51,404 nucleotides of DNA, taken from Prosthecochloris sp. (GTDB lineage: Bacteria; Bacteroidota; Chlorobiia; Chlorobiales; Chlorobiaceae). Shown here one piece after another: positions 41,598 to 50,860 of this stretch; within the stretch, counting starts at the first letter, position 1; each line of letters begins with the position of its first letter. The stretch is taken from NCBI GenBank assembly GCA_004028745.1, contig RAZP01000074.1, positions 1-51,404 of the forward strand. The letters run 5' to 3'. The notes beneath the pieces were generated by a model. The model saw only the letters and a program-made list of their open reading frames with translations. It did not search any database and was not told where the DNA came from. A program made the position numbers and the translations under genes.

Positions 41598-42077
41598 ATG
41601 AAACATATCATATCCGTACTGGTTGAAAACAAATTCGGCACCCTCAACAGGGTTGCTGCCATGTTTAGTGCACGGGGGTTTAACCTTGAAAGTATATCGA
41701 TCGGAGAAACCGAAGACAGTGAAATATCCCGTATGACGATAGTCACCAGAGGAGACGACAATATCATCAGCCAGATACTCAAGCAGCTTAACCGGCTTGT
41801 TGACACACTGAAAGTTGTCGATGTAACACACAAGCCGCACGTATCGAGAGAACTGCTTCTGATGACTTTGAAACTGGGGAAACAGTCGCAGCAGGAGATT
41901 TTCGAGCTGATCAATGTTTTTAAGGCAAAAGTCGTGGATATAAAACAAAAATCCATTACTATTGAGGTCGTCGGTTCGCCGGACAAGATCAATACAACCA
42001 TTGACATGTTCAGGGCTCTCGGCATAAAGGAAATCGCCCGCTCCGGCACGGTTGCAATGACCCGTGGCGAGGGCTGA
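41598..42077 (+). CDS. ilvN: Acetolactate synthase, small regulatory subunit
   Basis: 159 aa: ACT domain at the N-terminus (HIISVLVENKFGTLNRVAAM, FSARGFNLESISIGETED) and the small-subunit C-terminal domain (HVSRELLLMTLKLGKQSQQE, VVGSPDKINTTIDMFRALGI, ending EIARSGTVAMTRG). It binds the large subunit and provides feedback inhibition by valine. It follows ilvB by 8 bp, a normal arrangement that implies coupled translation. Confidence 0.96.
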   Translation: MKHIISVLVENKFGTLNRVAAMFSARGFNLESISIGETEDSEISRMTIVTRGDDNIISQILKQLNRLVDTLKVVDVTHKPHVSRELLLMTLKLGKQSQQEIFELINVFKAKVVDIKQKSITIEVVGSPDKINTTIDMFRALGIKEIARSGTVAMTRGEG

Positions 42078-42120
42078 GCTTTTGCTTTTTTTCATATAAC
42101 ATCAAAATATTATAGAGTAC

Positions 42121-43113
42121 ATGAACGTTTACTATGAGCAGGATGCCGATCTGAAATACCTGCAGGAAAAAAATATCGCCATACTCGGCTACGGCAGCCA
42201 GGGCCATGCTCATGCCCTGAACCTTAAAGACAGCGGTCTCAACGTCTGCGTCGGTCTCAGGCCGGACAGTTCCTCGTGTGCCAAAGCAAGAGAAGCAGGC
42301 CTTGAGGTCAACCCCATTGCCGATGCGGTAAAGTGGGCTGACATCGTCATGGTTCTTCTCCCCGACCAGTATCAGAAAAGCATTTACGAGACAGAAATCG
42401 CTCCTAACCTCGAAGCCGGCAACACTCTGGCGTTTGCTCATGGGTTCAATATCCATTACAGTCAGATTGTTCCGCCGGAAACCGTAAACGTCATGATGAT
42501 CGCACCGAAAAGCCCCGGTCATCTTGTCCGCCGCACCTTTACCCAAGGTAACGGCGTCCCATGCCTTATCGCAGTCTATCAGGATTATACGGGCGACACC
42601 AAACAGCAGGCGCTGGCATGGGCCAAAGGCCTTGGCGGCACAAAAGCCGGCGTTATCGAAACGACGTTCAAAGATGAAACCGAAACAGACCTTTTCGGTG
42701 AGCAGGCCGTTCTCTGCGGCGGTTCTGCCGAACTTATCAAAGTCGGCTTTGAAACGCTTGTTGAAGGAGGCTACCCGGCTGAGCTTGCTTATTTTGAGTG
42801 CATGCATGAGCTGAAGCTGATTGTCGATCTCTACTACGAAGGGGGGCTGTCTCGAATGAACTATTCAGTCAGCGATACTGCCGAGTACGGGGGCATGACA
42901 CGAGGCCCGAGAGTTATCACACCAGCCGTTAAAGCAGAGATGAAGAAAATCCTCGAAGAGGTTCAGGACGGAAGATTTGCCAAAGAGTTCATCGACGAAT
43001 GCAACTCCGGTTACCCGAACATGAAAAAACTGCGCGAGTCAAATGCCGGTCACCCGATCGAAAAGGTCGGCACAAAACTGCGCGAAATGATGAGCTGGCT
43101 TCTGAAAAAATAA
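42121..43113 (+). CDS. ilvC: Ketol-acid reductoisomerase (class I, NADP)
   Basis: 330 aa, the short class I form. Dinucleotide motif IAILGYGSQGHAHALNLKDS near residue 20, with VCVGLRPDSSS where the cofactor-specificity loop lies (Arg and Ser suggest NADPH). The C-terminal knotted domain has the Mg/substrate acids in DLFGEQAVLCGG and ELKLIVDLYYEGGLSRM. It isomerises and reduces acetolactate to dihydroxyisovalerate. The stop codon is followed after a single base by a repeat element, which then separates this gene from leuB. Confidence 0.97.
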   Translation: MNVYYEQDADLKYLQEKNIAILGYGSQGHAHALNLKDSGLNVCVGLRPDSSSCAKAREAGLEVNPIADAVKWADIVMVLLPDQYQKSIYETEIAPNLEAGNTLAFAHGFNIHYSQIVPPETVNVMMIAPKSPGHLVRRTFTQGNGVPCLIAVYQDYTGDTKQQALAWAKGLGGTKAGVIETTFKDETETDLFGEQAVLCGGSAELIKVGFETLVEGGYPAELAYFECMHELKLIVDLYYEGGLSRMNYSVSDTAEYGGMTRGPRVITPAVKAEMKKILEEVQDGRFAKEFIDECNSGYPNMKKLRESNAGHPIEKVGTKLREMMSWLLKK

Positions 43114-43114
43114 T

Positions 43115-43255
43115 GGCGCCTCTATTAATTGTCGTGAGCGCCTTGAGTACAAGGCGGACGGAGTGCAGAAACCAGAGTGTACATGCAAGTACATGAGGAT
43201 TTCGAGCACTGACTAACGAAGTAATCATGGTGCGCAACAAATTAATAGAAGTGCC
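43115..43255 (+). repeat. Dispersed palindromic element, copy 5 (inside the ilv-leu operon)
   Basis: Left end GGCGCCTCTATTAATTGTCG, right end CAAATTAATAGAAGTGCC; the 16-bp terminal repeats are nearly perfect. The interior is the full-length form (141 bp), including GGCGGACGGAGTGCAGAAAC, GAGTGTACATGCAAGTACAT, GAGGATTTCGAGCAC and CGAAGTAATCATGGTGCGC. It begins one base after the ilvC stop and ends 15 bp before the leuB start, so the polycistronic RNA would carry it as a hairpin. Confidence 0.9.
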
Positions 43256-43270
43256 AATAACCCATAAAGA

Positions 43271-44332
43271 ATGTTTAAAATAGTAACCATACCTGGCGAC
43301 GGCATCGGCGCCGAAGTTGTCGCCAGTGCCGTACAGGTCATCAATGCACTGGAGGAAAAGCATCGCCTGGAAGTATCGATAGAGGAACATCTTTTCGGTG
43401 GCGCATCATACGATGTTCACGGGGAGATGCTTACCGGGGAAACCCTCGAGGCTTGTAAAAACTGTGATGCGGTTCTGCTGGGCGCCGTCGGCGGACCGAA
43501 ATGGGAAAACCTGCCGCACGAGAAAAAACCGGAAGCTGCACTCCTCAGAATTCGCAAGGAACTGGGCCTTTTTGCAAACTTCCGCCCGGCAAAAGTATAC
43601 GACGCGCTTGTCAATGCGTCGTCGCTCAAATCGGAGATCCTTTCAGGGACCGACTTCATGGTTATCAGGGAGCTGACCGGAGGCATTTATTTCGGTCAGC
43701 CCAGGGGCTACGACGAAAACAAGGGCTGGAACACCATGGTGTATGAAAAGTACGAGGTTGAGCGCATAGCGCGCCTTGCTTTTGAAACAGCCATGAAACG
43801 TGAAAAACGGCTCGTGTCTATCGACAAGGCAAACGTACTGGAATGCTCGCAGTTCTGGAGAAACATCGTCCACAAGGTGCACAAGGATTTCCCTGAAGTC
43901 GAGCTGAGCGATATGTATGTAGACAATGCGGCGATGCAGGTTGTCCGCGACCCGAAACAGTTCGACGTGATTGTCACAAAAAACCTTTTCGGCGATATTC
44001 TCAGCGACATTTCAGGTATGATCACCGGCAGCCTCGGGATGCTTCCTTCGGCAAGTATCGGAAGCAAACACGCACTGTATGAACCGATTCACGGCAGCGC
44101 ACCCGATATTGCCGGCCAGAACAAGGCAAATCCCATAGCGACAATAGCTTCGGTTGCCATGATGTTCGAACACAGCTTTTCGATGCAGCACATCGCCGAC
44201 GACATATACAAGGCGATTGAAAAGACCCTTGAGTCCGGAATGCGTACTGCCGACATCGCAAACCCCGGCGACAGTGTCGCATCGACAACAGAAATCACCG
44301 ATGCCATCACAGCAAACCTGGAGGTATCGTAA
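43271..44332 (+). CDS. leuB: 3-isopropylmalate dehydrogenase
   Basis: 353 aa NAD-dependent oxidative decarboxylase of leucine synthesis. Visible: IVTIPGDGIGAEVVASAVQV at the start, the substrate-binding RIRKELGLFANFRPAKVY, IRELTGGIYFGQPRG, the metal-binding DMYVDNAAMQVVRDPKQFDV and LFGDILSDISGMITGSLGML, and the NAD-side EPIHGSAPDIAGQNKANP. Length normal. It is the first leu gene, separated from ilvC by the repeat element and from leuA by 17 bp. The ATG follows AAAGA, a weak ribosome site. Confidence 0.97.
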   Translation: MFKIVTIPGDGIGAEVVASAVQVINALEEKHRLEVSIEEHLFGGASYDVHGEMLTGETLEACKNCDAVLLGAVGGPKWENLPHEKKPEAALLRIRKELGLFANFRPAKVYDALVNASSLKSEILSGTDFMVIRELTGGIYFGQPRGYDENKGWNTMVYEKYEVERIARLAFETAMKREKRLVSIDKANVLECSQFWRNIVHKVHKDFPEVELSDMYVDNAAMQVVRDPKQFDVIVTKNLFGDILSDISGMITGSLGMLPSASIGSKHALYEPIHGSAPDIAGQNKANPIATIASVAMMFEHSFSMQHIADDIYKAIEKTLESGMRTADIANPGDSVASTTEITDAITANLEVS

Positions 44333-44349
44333 CCATCACCCGATGAAGC

Positions 44350-45918
44350 GTGAAAGAAAAGGTACTGATATTTGACACAACCTTGCGTGACGGCGAACAG
44401 TCACCGGGAGCATCTCTGAACCTGCAGGAAAAGGTCGAGATAGCAAGGCAGCTCGAAAAGCTCAATGTCGATATCATTGAAGCAGGGTTTCCTGCGTCTT
44501 CCCCGCTTCAGTTCGAGGCTGTCCGACAGGTCGGTGATGAATCCGGGAAAATCGTCGCAGCACTCAGCAGGGCCGTGGAAAACGATATCAAAAGTGCCCA
44601 CGACGCTCTGCGGAATGCAAGATATCCGAGGATCCACACCTTTATCAGTACATCGGATATTCATATCATGGGCAAGTTCGGCCACGAGCGGTATGGAAAA
44701 ACACTTGCGGAAAAGCAGAAGACAATCCTCAGAATGGCGGTAGATGCTGTTGTTTTTGCGAGAACCTTTACCGGTGATGTTGAATTTTCCGCGGAAGATG
44801 CCGGAAGAACAGACCCGGTATACCTCGCGGAGATCATCGAGGCGGTCATAGATGCCGGCGCCACCACGGTGAACATACCTGACACCACGGGCTACACTTG
44901 GCCTTCGGAATTCGGCAGAAAAATCGCGAACCTGAAACAACGGGTTGCAAACATCGACCGTGCGGTCATCAGTGTCCACTGCCACAACGATCTCGGACTT
45001 GCCGTGGCGAATACACTCAGTTCGATCGAAAATGGTGCGAGACAGGCCGAGTGCTCGGTCAACGGCATCGGAGAAAGAGCAGGCAACGCTTCCCTCGAAG
45101 AAATTGTGATGGGATTGAAAGTTCGGAGCGACCTGCACAACTACTATACCGATGTTTCGACCGAAGAAATCTACAACACCAGCCGCATGGTTTCTTCGTT
45201 TACCGGTCTCATTATCCAGCCGAACAAAGCGATTGTCGGTGACAACGCATTTGCCCATGAGTCGGGCATACACCAGGACGGTATGCTGAAAAACCGGCAG
45301 ACCTACGAGGTCATGACCCCCGAATCCGTCGGTGTTCCGCAGACAACCATCGTCCTTGGGCGCCATTCCGGCAAGCATGGACTGCAGGCACGGCTCAGCT
45401 CACTCGGCTACAAGGTAACCGGCGCTGAACTGGAAAAAGTCTATGAACGGTTTCTTTCCATAGCCGACAAGAAAAAAGAAATTTATGATGATGACCTGAG
45501 AGTGCTCATGGGAGACGAGTTGAACAAACCGCTTGAACCGCTTGAACTCGATTACCTGCATGTCAACAGCGGCACGGCATCGATCCCGACCGCAACAGTA
45601 CGCATAAAGGCCAAAGGCACCACCTATGAAGAATCGTCTACTGGAGATGGCCCTGTCGACGCGTGCTTTAAAGCAATTGAAAGGGCTCTAAGCCTCGGTT
45701 CGCTGCTTTACTCCTATTCCGTGAGGTCAACAACCGCAGGCAGACAGGCGCTTGGCGAAGCAACCGTCAGGCTGAAAGACGGTGAACACCTTTTTACCGG
45801 ACGAGGTGTCTCGACCGACATCATTGAAGCAAGCGCAAAAGCATACCTGCAGGCACTGAGCATTCGTCAGGATGCCCAGGGAAACGATAACACAACCACA
45901 ATCGATAAAGGGATTTAA
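44350..45918 (+). CDS. leuA: 2-isopropylmalate synthase
   Basis: 522 aa beginning with GTG. The catalytic TIM barrel has IFDTTLRDGEQSPGASL, IEAGFPASSPLQFEAV and the metal-binding HCHNDLGLAVANTL. The flexible linker follows (HESGIHQDGMLKNRQTYEVM). The C-terminal regulatory domain for leucine feedback is present (LHVNSGTASIPTATVRIKAK, STGDGPVDACFKAIERALSL). It condenses acetyl-CoA with 2-ketoisovalerate to start leucine synthesis. A paralogue (cimA) ends the cluster; the full GEQSPGAS motif identifies this one as the true isopropylmalate synthase. leuC begins 6 bp after its stop. Confidence 0.96.
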   Translation: MKEKVLIFDTTLRDGEQSPGASLNLQEKVEIARQLEKLNVDIIEAGFPASSPLQFEAVRQVGDESGKIVAALSRAVENDIKSAHDALRNARYPRIHTFISTSDIHIMGKFGHERYGKTLAEKQKTILRMAVDAVVFARTFTGDVEFSAEDAGRTDPVYLAEIIEAVIDAGATTVNIPDTTGYTWPSEFGRKIANLKQRVANIDRAVISVHCHNDLGLAVANTLSSIENGARQAECSVNGIGERAGNASLEEIVMGLKVRSDLHNYYTDVSTEEIYNTSRMVSSFTGLIIQPNKAIVGDNAFAHESGIHQDGMLKNRQTYEVMTPESVGVPQTTIVLGRHSGKHGLQARLSSLGYKVTGAELEKVYERFLSIADKKKEIYDDDLRVLMGDELNKPLEPLELDYLHVNSGTASIPTATVRIKAKGTTYEESSTGDGPVDACFKAIERALSLGSLLYSYSVRSTTAGRQALGEATVRLKDGEHLFTGRGVSTDIIEASAKAYLQALSIRQDAQGNDNTTTIDKGI

Positions 45919-45924
45919 CAGCAC

Positions 45925-47223
45925 ATGGCACAAACGATAACACAGAAAATCCTTGCCAGGGCCGCCAACCGCAAATTTGTCGAAGCAGGCGAGAGTGTAT
46001 GGCTCAATGTCGACATCCTGCTGACCCATGACGTATGCGGTCCACCGACTTTCGACATATTCAGGGAAAAATTCGGCCCCGGCGCAAAGGTATGGGACCC
46101 CGAGAAAGTCATCATACTGCCCGACCACTACATCTTCACCGAGAACGAACACGCACGCCGCAACATCGATCTGCTTCGGCAGTTCGCCGAAGAACATGAC
46201 CTTCCCAATCATCACGATGTAGGAACCGACCGCTATAAAGGGGTCTGTCATGTCGCCCTTGCCCAGGAAGGGTATAATCTTCCCGGTACGGTTCTTTTCG
46301 GTACCGATTCGCACACCTGTACATCCGGAGCGTTCGGCATGTTCGGTACGGGAATCGGCAACACCGATGCCGCCTTTATTCTCGGTACAGGAAAAATCTG
46401 GGAAAAGGTCCCCGAATCAATGAAGTTCATCTTTGAAGGCCAAATACCGGACTACCTCGCGGCAAAAGACCTCATCCTGCAGATCTTGGGTGATATCGGT
46501 ACCGACGGGGCAACCTACCGGGCGATGGAGTTCGATGGCCCGGCGGTGTATTCAATGCCGATGGAAGAGCGTATGACCCTTACCAACATGGCTATCGAGG
46601 CCGGAGGCATGAGCGGTATCATTGCCGCAGACAGTGTCACCGAGGCTTATGTCAGGGAAAGAACAGGGAAACCGTATGAAATTTTCAACAGTGATCCGGA
46701 TGCAGAGTATCACAGCATCTACCGCTACAAAACAGAAGAACTCGAGCCGGTAGTAGCCATGCCGCACAGTCCGGATAACCGTGCTACCGTTCGGAGCGTT
46801 CAGGACACCCGAATCACGAAATCATATATCGGCTCCTGCACGGGAGGCAAGTTGAGCGATTTTGTGATGGCGGCAAAAATCTTGAAAGGAAACAAGGTTT
46901 CCGTACCGACAAATATCGTACCCGCGACAGTAGAAGCTGCTCAAAGCCTTGAAACAGAGCAATTCGACGGCCATTCGATCATAAAAATCCTCGAAGACGC
47001 AGGCTGTACGATTGCCCCGCCGTCATGTGCGGCCTGTCTGGGCGGTCCTTCGGACACCTTTGGGCGCTCGGAAGACAATGATCTTGTTGTTTCGACAACA
47101 AACAGAAACTTTCCGGGTCGAATGGGCAGCAAAAAAGCAGGAGTCTGCCTTGCTTCTCCGCTGACAGCTGCAGCATCGGCAATCACCGGAAGGCTTACTG
47201 ATCCGAGAGAATTCATCAGATAA
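45925..47223 (+). CDS. leuC: 3-isopropylmalate dehydratase, large subunit
   Basis: 432 aa aconitase-type subunit. The [4Fe-4S] cluster cysteines are in GSCTGGKLSDF and in PPSCAACLGG, with HVALAQEGYNLPGTVLFGTD SHTCTSGAFG-type substrate motifs and NRNFPGRMGSKKAGVCLAS near the end. It is about 35 residues shorter than the E. coli LeuC type (466 aa) and closer in length to the archaeal/thermophile form, as often seen outside Proteobacteria. With leuD it isomerises 2- to 3-isopropylmalate. In this pathway it probably also isomerises citramalate for isoleucine synthesis. Confidence 0.95.
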   Translation: MAQTITQKILARAANRKFVEAGESVWLNVDILLTHDVCGPPTFDIFREKFGPGAKVWDPEKVIILPDHYIFTENEHARRNIDLLRQFAEEHDLPNHHDVGTDRYKGVCHVALAQEGYNLPGTVLFGTDSHTCTSGAFGMFGTGIGNTDAAFILGTGKIWEKVPESMKFIFEGQIPDYLAAKDLILQILGDIGTDGATYRAMEFDGPAVYSMPMEERMTLTNMAIEAGGMSGIIAADSVTEAYVRERTGKPYEIFNSDPDAEYHSIYRYKTEELEPVVAMPHSPDNRATVRSVQDTRITKSYIGSCTGGKLSDFVMAAKILKGNKVSVPTNIVPATVEAAQSLETEQFDGHSIIKILEDAGCTIAPPSCAACLGGPSDTFGRSEDNDLVVSTTNRNFPGRMGSKKAGVCLASPLTAAASAITGRLTDPREFIR

Positions 47224-47256
47224 CTGGACCGTCAACCAGATCAAAGCATAAACATT

Positions 47257-47820
47257 ATGGATACCATCATACAAGGAAAAGCCTACGTACTGGGCAAAAA
47301 CATTGATACCGATCAGATCATACCGGCGGAACATCTTGTATATAGTCTTTCGGATTCTGAAGAGGTGAAAATGTACGGCAAATATGCCCTCTCAGGGTTA
47401 CCGATCGGGGAAGCAGGGCTGCCTGAGGGGAAACACCCTTTTGTTAAAGACGGACAATTTAAATCGGAGTACTCGATCATCATAGCGGGCCCTAATTTCG
47501 GCTGCGGTTCATCACGCGAGCACGCACCGTTTTCCCTTAAAGTTGCCGGGGTTAAGGCGATTGTTGCCGAATCATATGCAAGAATATTCTACCGCAACTG
47601 TGTAGACGGTGGATTTGTTATACCTTACGAAACAGCCGAACAGCTCAACAAAACTGTGCTGACCGGAGATGAACTGAAAATCGATATTGAAAACAACACG
47701 ATCACAAACCTGACACAGGGGGTTACTTATACGCTCAAGCCGCTCGGAGATGTATACAATATTGTCATGGCCGGAGGCATTTTTGCCTATGCCAGACAGG
47801 AAAACCTCATAAACTCCTGA
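47257..47820 (+). CDS. leuD: 3-isopropylmalate dehydratase, small subunit
   Basis: 187 aa. The swivel domain includes KNIDTDQIIPAEHLVYSL, IIIAGPNFGCGSSREHAPFS (the diagnostic GSSREHA active-site loop) and ESYARIFYRNCVDGGFVIP. It pairs with LeuC. Its form, with the GCGSSREHAP loop and compact length, is the archaeal-like type, in keeping with the short LeuC. It is 33 bp after leuC and 46 bp before cimA. Confidence 0.95.
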   Translation: MDTIIQGKAYVLGKNIDTDQIIPAEHLVYSLSDSEEVKMYGKYALSGLPIGEAGLPEGKHPFVKDGQFKSEYSIIIAGPNFGCGSSREHAPFSLKVAGVKAIVAESYARIFYRNCVDGGFVIPYETAEQLNKTVLTGDELKIDIENNTITNLTQGVTYTLKPLGDVYNIVMAGGIFAYARQENLINS

Positions 47821-47866
47821 TTTGAGCGTTTCAAATTGATCGCATGACTCAGGAAAGAAAACTGAT

Positions 47867-49471
47867 ATGAAGAACAGAAACGCCATCGAACTCTATGACA
47901 CAACGCTTCGTGATGGAACTCAGGGGGAGAAAATAACCCTTTCCGTTCAGGACAAGCTGCTCATTGCGGAAAAACTCGATGAGTTCGGTGTCGATTACAT
48001 TGAAGGAGGATGGCCAAGCAGCAACCCGAAGGATGAGGAATTTTTCCGCAGGGCAGTGCACTTGCAGCTTAACAATGCTAAACTATGTGCGTTCGGTTCA
48101 ACGGCGAGAAAACCGGACAATATCGAAAATGATCCCAATCTCACAGGACTACTGAAATCGGAAACCCCGGTCATAACAATCTTCGGCAAGACTTGGAAAG
48201 CGCATTCGGCAATAGGACTGGGCTTGAACGATGAAGAAAATGCCGAGCTGATTTTCAAATCGGTAGGTTTTCTTAAAAGCATGGGCCGGGAAGTGCTTTT
48301 CGATGCCGAACATTTTTTTGACGGTTATAAAGACAATCCGGCATTTGCAATGCAAATGCTGCTTTCGGCTGAAGAAGCTGGCGCCGAGCGCCTCGTACTC
48401 TGCGATACCAATGGGGGGACGATGCCGCACGAAATCTACGAAATCGTCAAACAGGTAATGTCGTCAACCAGCGCCCCGATCGGTATTCACACCCATAACG
48501 ACAGCGACCTTGCCGTTGCCAACGCACTGTCCGCACTGCGGGCAGGCGCAATGCATGTGCAGGGAACCGTTAACGGGATTGGAGAAAGATGCGGCAATGC
48601 AAACCTGATCAGCATTATCCCAAACGTTATCCTGAAGCTCAACGGCCATTTTCATCACAAACTGAACCTGAACCAGCTTACCTCTCTTTCGAACTCCGTA
48701 TACGAGCTGCTGAACCTTCCCCCCGACAACCGGGCACCGTTCGTGGGCAAATCGGCTTTTGCCCACAAAGGAGGCATTCACGTTAGCGCGGTTCTCAAAG
48801 AAAGCTCTCTTTACGAGCATATCGATCCCAAAACCGTAGGAAACCGTCAGCGAGTGCTTGTATCGGAACTTGCTGGACAGAGCAATATCCGGTATAAGGC
48901 AAAAGAACTCGGGATAGAACTGCCGGATAATGGTGAACTGTTCAAAAAAATCGTCCAGCGTATTAAAAAACTCGAACATGAAGGGTTCCAGTTCGATGTT
49001 GCTGAAGCCTCTTTTGAGCTGCTGCTCCGCCACGAGCTGGGACAGTTCAAACCTTTTTTTGAAGTGCTCGAGTCGAAAGTTCACATTGAATCAGGTAAAA
49101 ACCGTGAGCCTGTTGACCAGGCCATTCTGAAAATCGAGGTCAACGATGAAATCGAAATGACTGCAGCCGACGGCGACGGTCCGGTCAACGCCCTCGACAA
49201 GGCTCTCCGCAAAGTTTTGCGAGCTTTCTACCCCTCAATTCGCAACATAAGGCTTGTCGACTACAAGGTACGGGTGATCGAAGAGAAAAAAGGAACCAGT
49301 GCCAAAGTAAGAGTGCTTATAGAAACCAGTGACGGGCACTCGACATGGTCAACCGTCGGCGTTTCAACCAATATCATTGACGCCAGTCTTCAGGCACTGA
49401 GCGACAGCATCAATTACTACCTGTTCAATATGCAGAAAGTATCCTGCGCCGCCCCCGCTGAAGCACAGTAA
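47867..49471 (+). CDS. cimA: Citramalate synthase
   Basis: 534 aa member of the LeuA/homocitrate synthase superfamily. It condenses pyruvate with acetyl-CoA to (R)-citramalate, an isoleucine route that bypasses threonine. TIM-barrel motifs: ELYDTTLRDGTQGEKITLSV (GTQGE in place of GEQSP, typical of the CimA branch), IEGGWPSSNPKDEEFF and IHTHNDSDLAVANALSALRA. Then comes GTVNGIGERCGNANL, the linker FAHKGGIHVSAVLKESSLYE and a C-terminal regulatory domain (MTAADGDGPVNALDKALRKV, STNIIDASLQALSDSINYYL). Its place at the end of the ilv-leu operon supports the role. Confidence 0.92.
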   Translation: MKNRNAIELYDTTLRDGTQGEKITLSVQDKLLIAEKLDEFGVDYIEGGWPSSNPKDEEFFRRAVHLQLNNAKLCAFGSTARKPDNIENDPNLTGLLKSETPVITIFGKTWKAHSAIGLGLNDEENAELIFKSVGFLKSMGREVLFDAEHFFDGYKDNPAFAMQMLLSAEEAGAERLVLCDTNGGTMPHEIYEIVKQVMSSTSAPIGIHTHNDSDLAVANALSALRAGAMHVQGTVNGIGERCGNANLISIIPNVILKLNGHFHHKLNLNQLTSLSNSVYELLNLPPDNRAPFVGKSAFAHKGGIHVSAVLKESSLYEHIDPKTVGNRQRVLVSELAGQSNIRYKAKELGIELPDNGELFKKIVQRIKKLEHEGFQFDVAEASFELLLRHELGQFKPFFEVLESKVHIESGKNREPVDQAILKIEVNDEIEMTAADGDGPVNALDKALRKVLRAFYPSIRNIRLVDYKVRVIEEKKGTSAKVRVLIETSDGHSTWSTVGVSTNIIDASLQALSDSINYYLFNMQKVSCAAPAEAQ

Positions 49472-49526
49472 AAGAGAGATCTGCTTCCTGGGTTCCTTTC
49501 CCCATAACACTCTAAACTGCCCAGAC

Positions 49527-50780
49527 ATGCCTATCAGAAATGCCCTGCACACCATACTTTCACTTTCCCTGCTTATGACGCTTTCCTCTTTCAGCTTGCC
49601 AGGGAAAAACGGAAACGCTGAAAAAACAGTCCCGATGAAAACAGCCGAAGCTGAAACCCGAAACACAGCATTTGCACTCGACCTTTATCACACACTTGGC
49701 AAAAGCAGTGAGGGTAATCTCTTTTTTTCACCCTACAGTGTTTCTACCGCCCTCTCGATGACCCTTGTGGGGGCAGCTGGAAACACGGAAAAACAGATAG
49801 CCGATATCCTCCAGGCACCGCAGGATATCACTCAGTATCACAACGCTCAGGCCGCTTTTAAAAAAAACATCGAAAGAGTTGCCGAAAAAGGGAACATAAC
49901 GCTTGAAACGGCTAACTCGTTATGGCCACAGAAAGGCTATGAGCTTTCGAAGACATTTCTGCACGACCTGCATAAATACTATGGTACAGCCGTGACTCCG
50001 GTCGATTACCGGATGAACACTGAAAAAGCAAGAAAGACCATCAACAGATGGGTGGAAAAAAAAACACAGGATAAAATCCGGGAGCTGTTGACACCGGGCA
50101 TTCTCAATAGCCTCACAAGACTAACTCTTGTAAATGCAGTGTATTTCAAAGGCAGCTGGGAAAAACAATTCGACACTTCGAAAACGGTCAATACCGATTT
50201 TTTCGTTAGCAAGGAAACAAAAACAGTTGTGCCCATGATGCACCAGGAAAAAAGTTTCCGCTATGCCGCATCCGACTCCTTGCAAATCCTCGAGCTTCCT
50301 TATTCAGAAGATGATCTTTCCATGCTCGTGCTGCTCCCCGCAGCAAAAGACGGGCTTGCTCTGCTCGAAAGCAGCCTGACACCTGAACGGCTGGACACGT
50401 GGACAAACTCCCTCAAGCATCGAAAAGTCAGTCTTTTTCTGCCAAAATTCACCATGACATCAACCCTGCGCCTCGATAGCAATCTGAAAGCACTCGGCAT
50501 GACAGATGCTTTTGATCCCGACAAGGCGGATTTCTCGAAAATGACCGTTGCTAAAGACAAACTTTTCATTGGAGCGGTTGTACACAAGGCATTTGTAGAT
50601 GTCAATGAAGAAGGAACAGAAGCCGCTGCTGCGACAGGAGTTGTCATAGGCATCACCTCTGCCATGCCGGAACCAGTTACCGTTTTCCGTGCCGATCATC
50701 CGTTTCTGGTGATCATAAAGGAAAAAAGTTCTGGATCAATACTGTTCATGGGACGAGTTGTGGAACCAAGTTCTGACTGA
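49527..50780 (+). CDS. Secreted serpin (serine protease inhibitor)
   Basis: 417 aa: a signal-type N-terminus (LHTILSLSLLMTLSSFSLPG), then a full serpin fold from about residue 45 (NTAFALDLYHTLGKSSEGNL, FFSPYSVSTALSMTLVGAAG, LTLVNAVYFKGSWEKQFD). The hinge of the reactive loop is DVNEEGTEAAAATGVV, the small-residue pattern of inhibitory serpins. By counting from the hinge (P17 = Glu) the scissile bond falls near Ile-Thr-Ser, so P1 is probably Thr, which predicts elastase- or subtilisin-like targets rather than trypsin. The C-terminal FRADHPFLVIIKEKSSGSIL and FMGRVVEP are present. It begins 55 bp after cimA and may share its transcript, though it is unrelated. Confidence 0.93.
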   Translation: MPIRNALHTILSLSLLMTLSSFSLPGKNGNAEKTVPMKTAEAETRNTAFALDLYHTLGKSSEGNLFFSPYSVSTALSMTLVGAAGNTEKQIADILQAPQDITQYHNAQAAFKKNIERVAEKGNITLETANSLWPQKGYELSKTFLHDLHKYYGTAVTPVDYRMNTEKARKTINRWVEKKTQDKIRELLTPGILNSLTRLTLVNAVYFKGSWEKQFDTSKTVNTDFFVSKETKTVVPMMHQEKSFRYAASDSLQILELPYSEDDLSMLVLLPAAKDGLALLESSLTPERLDTWTNSLKHRKVSLFLPKFTMTSTLRLDSNLKALGMTDAFDPDKADFSKMTVAKDKLFIGAVVHKAFVDVNEEGTEAAAATGVVIGITSAMPEPVTVFRADHPFLVIIKEKSSGSILFMGRVVEPSSD

Positions 50781-50860
50781 CTATCGAATAATGACACCAC
50801 TTAATCCGTTTTTTGTGATTACGCTGACTCGTTACTTGTCACTCTTTATGGGCATTTTAT

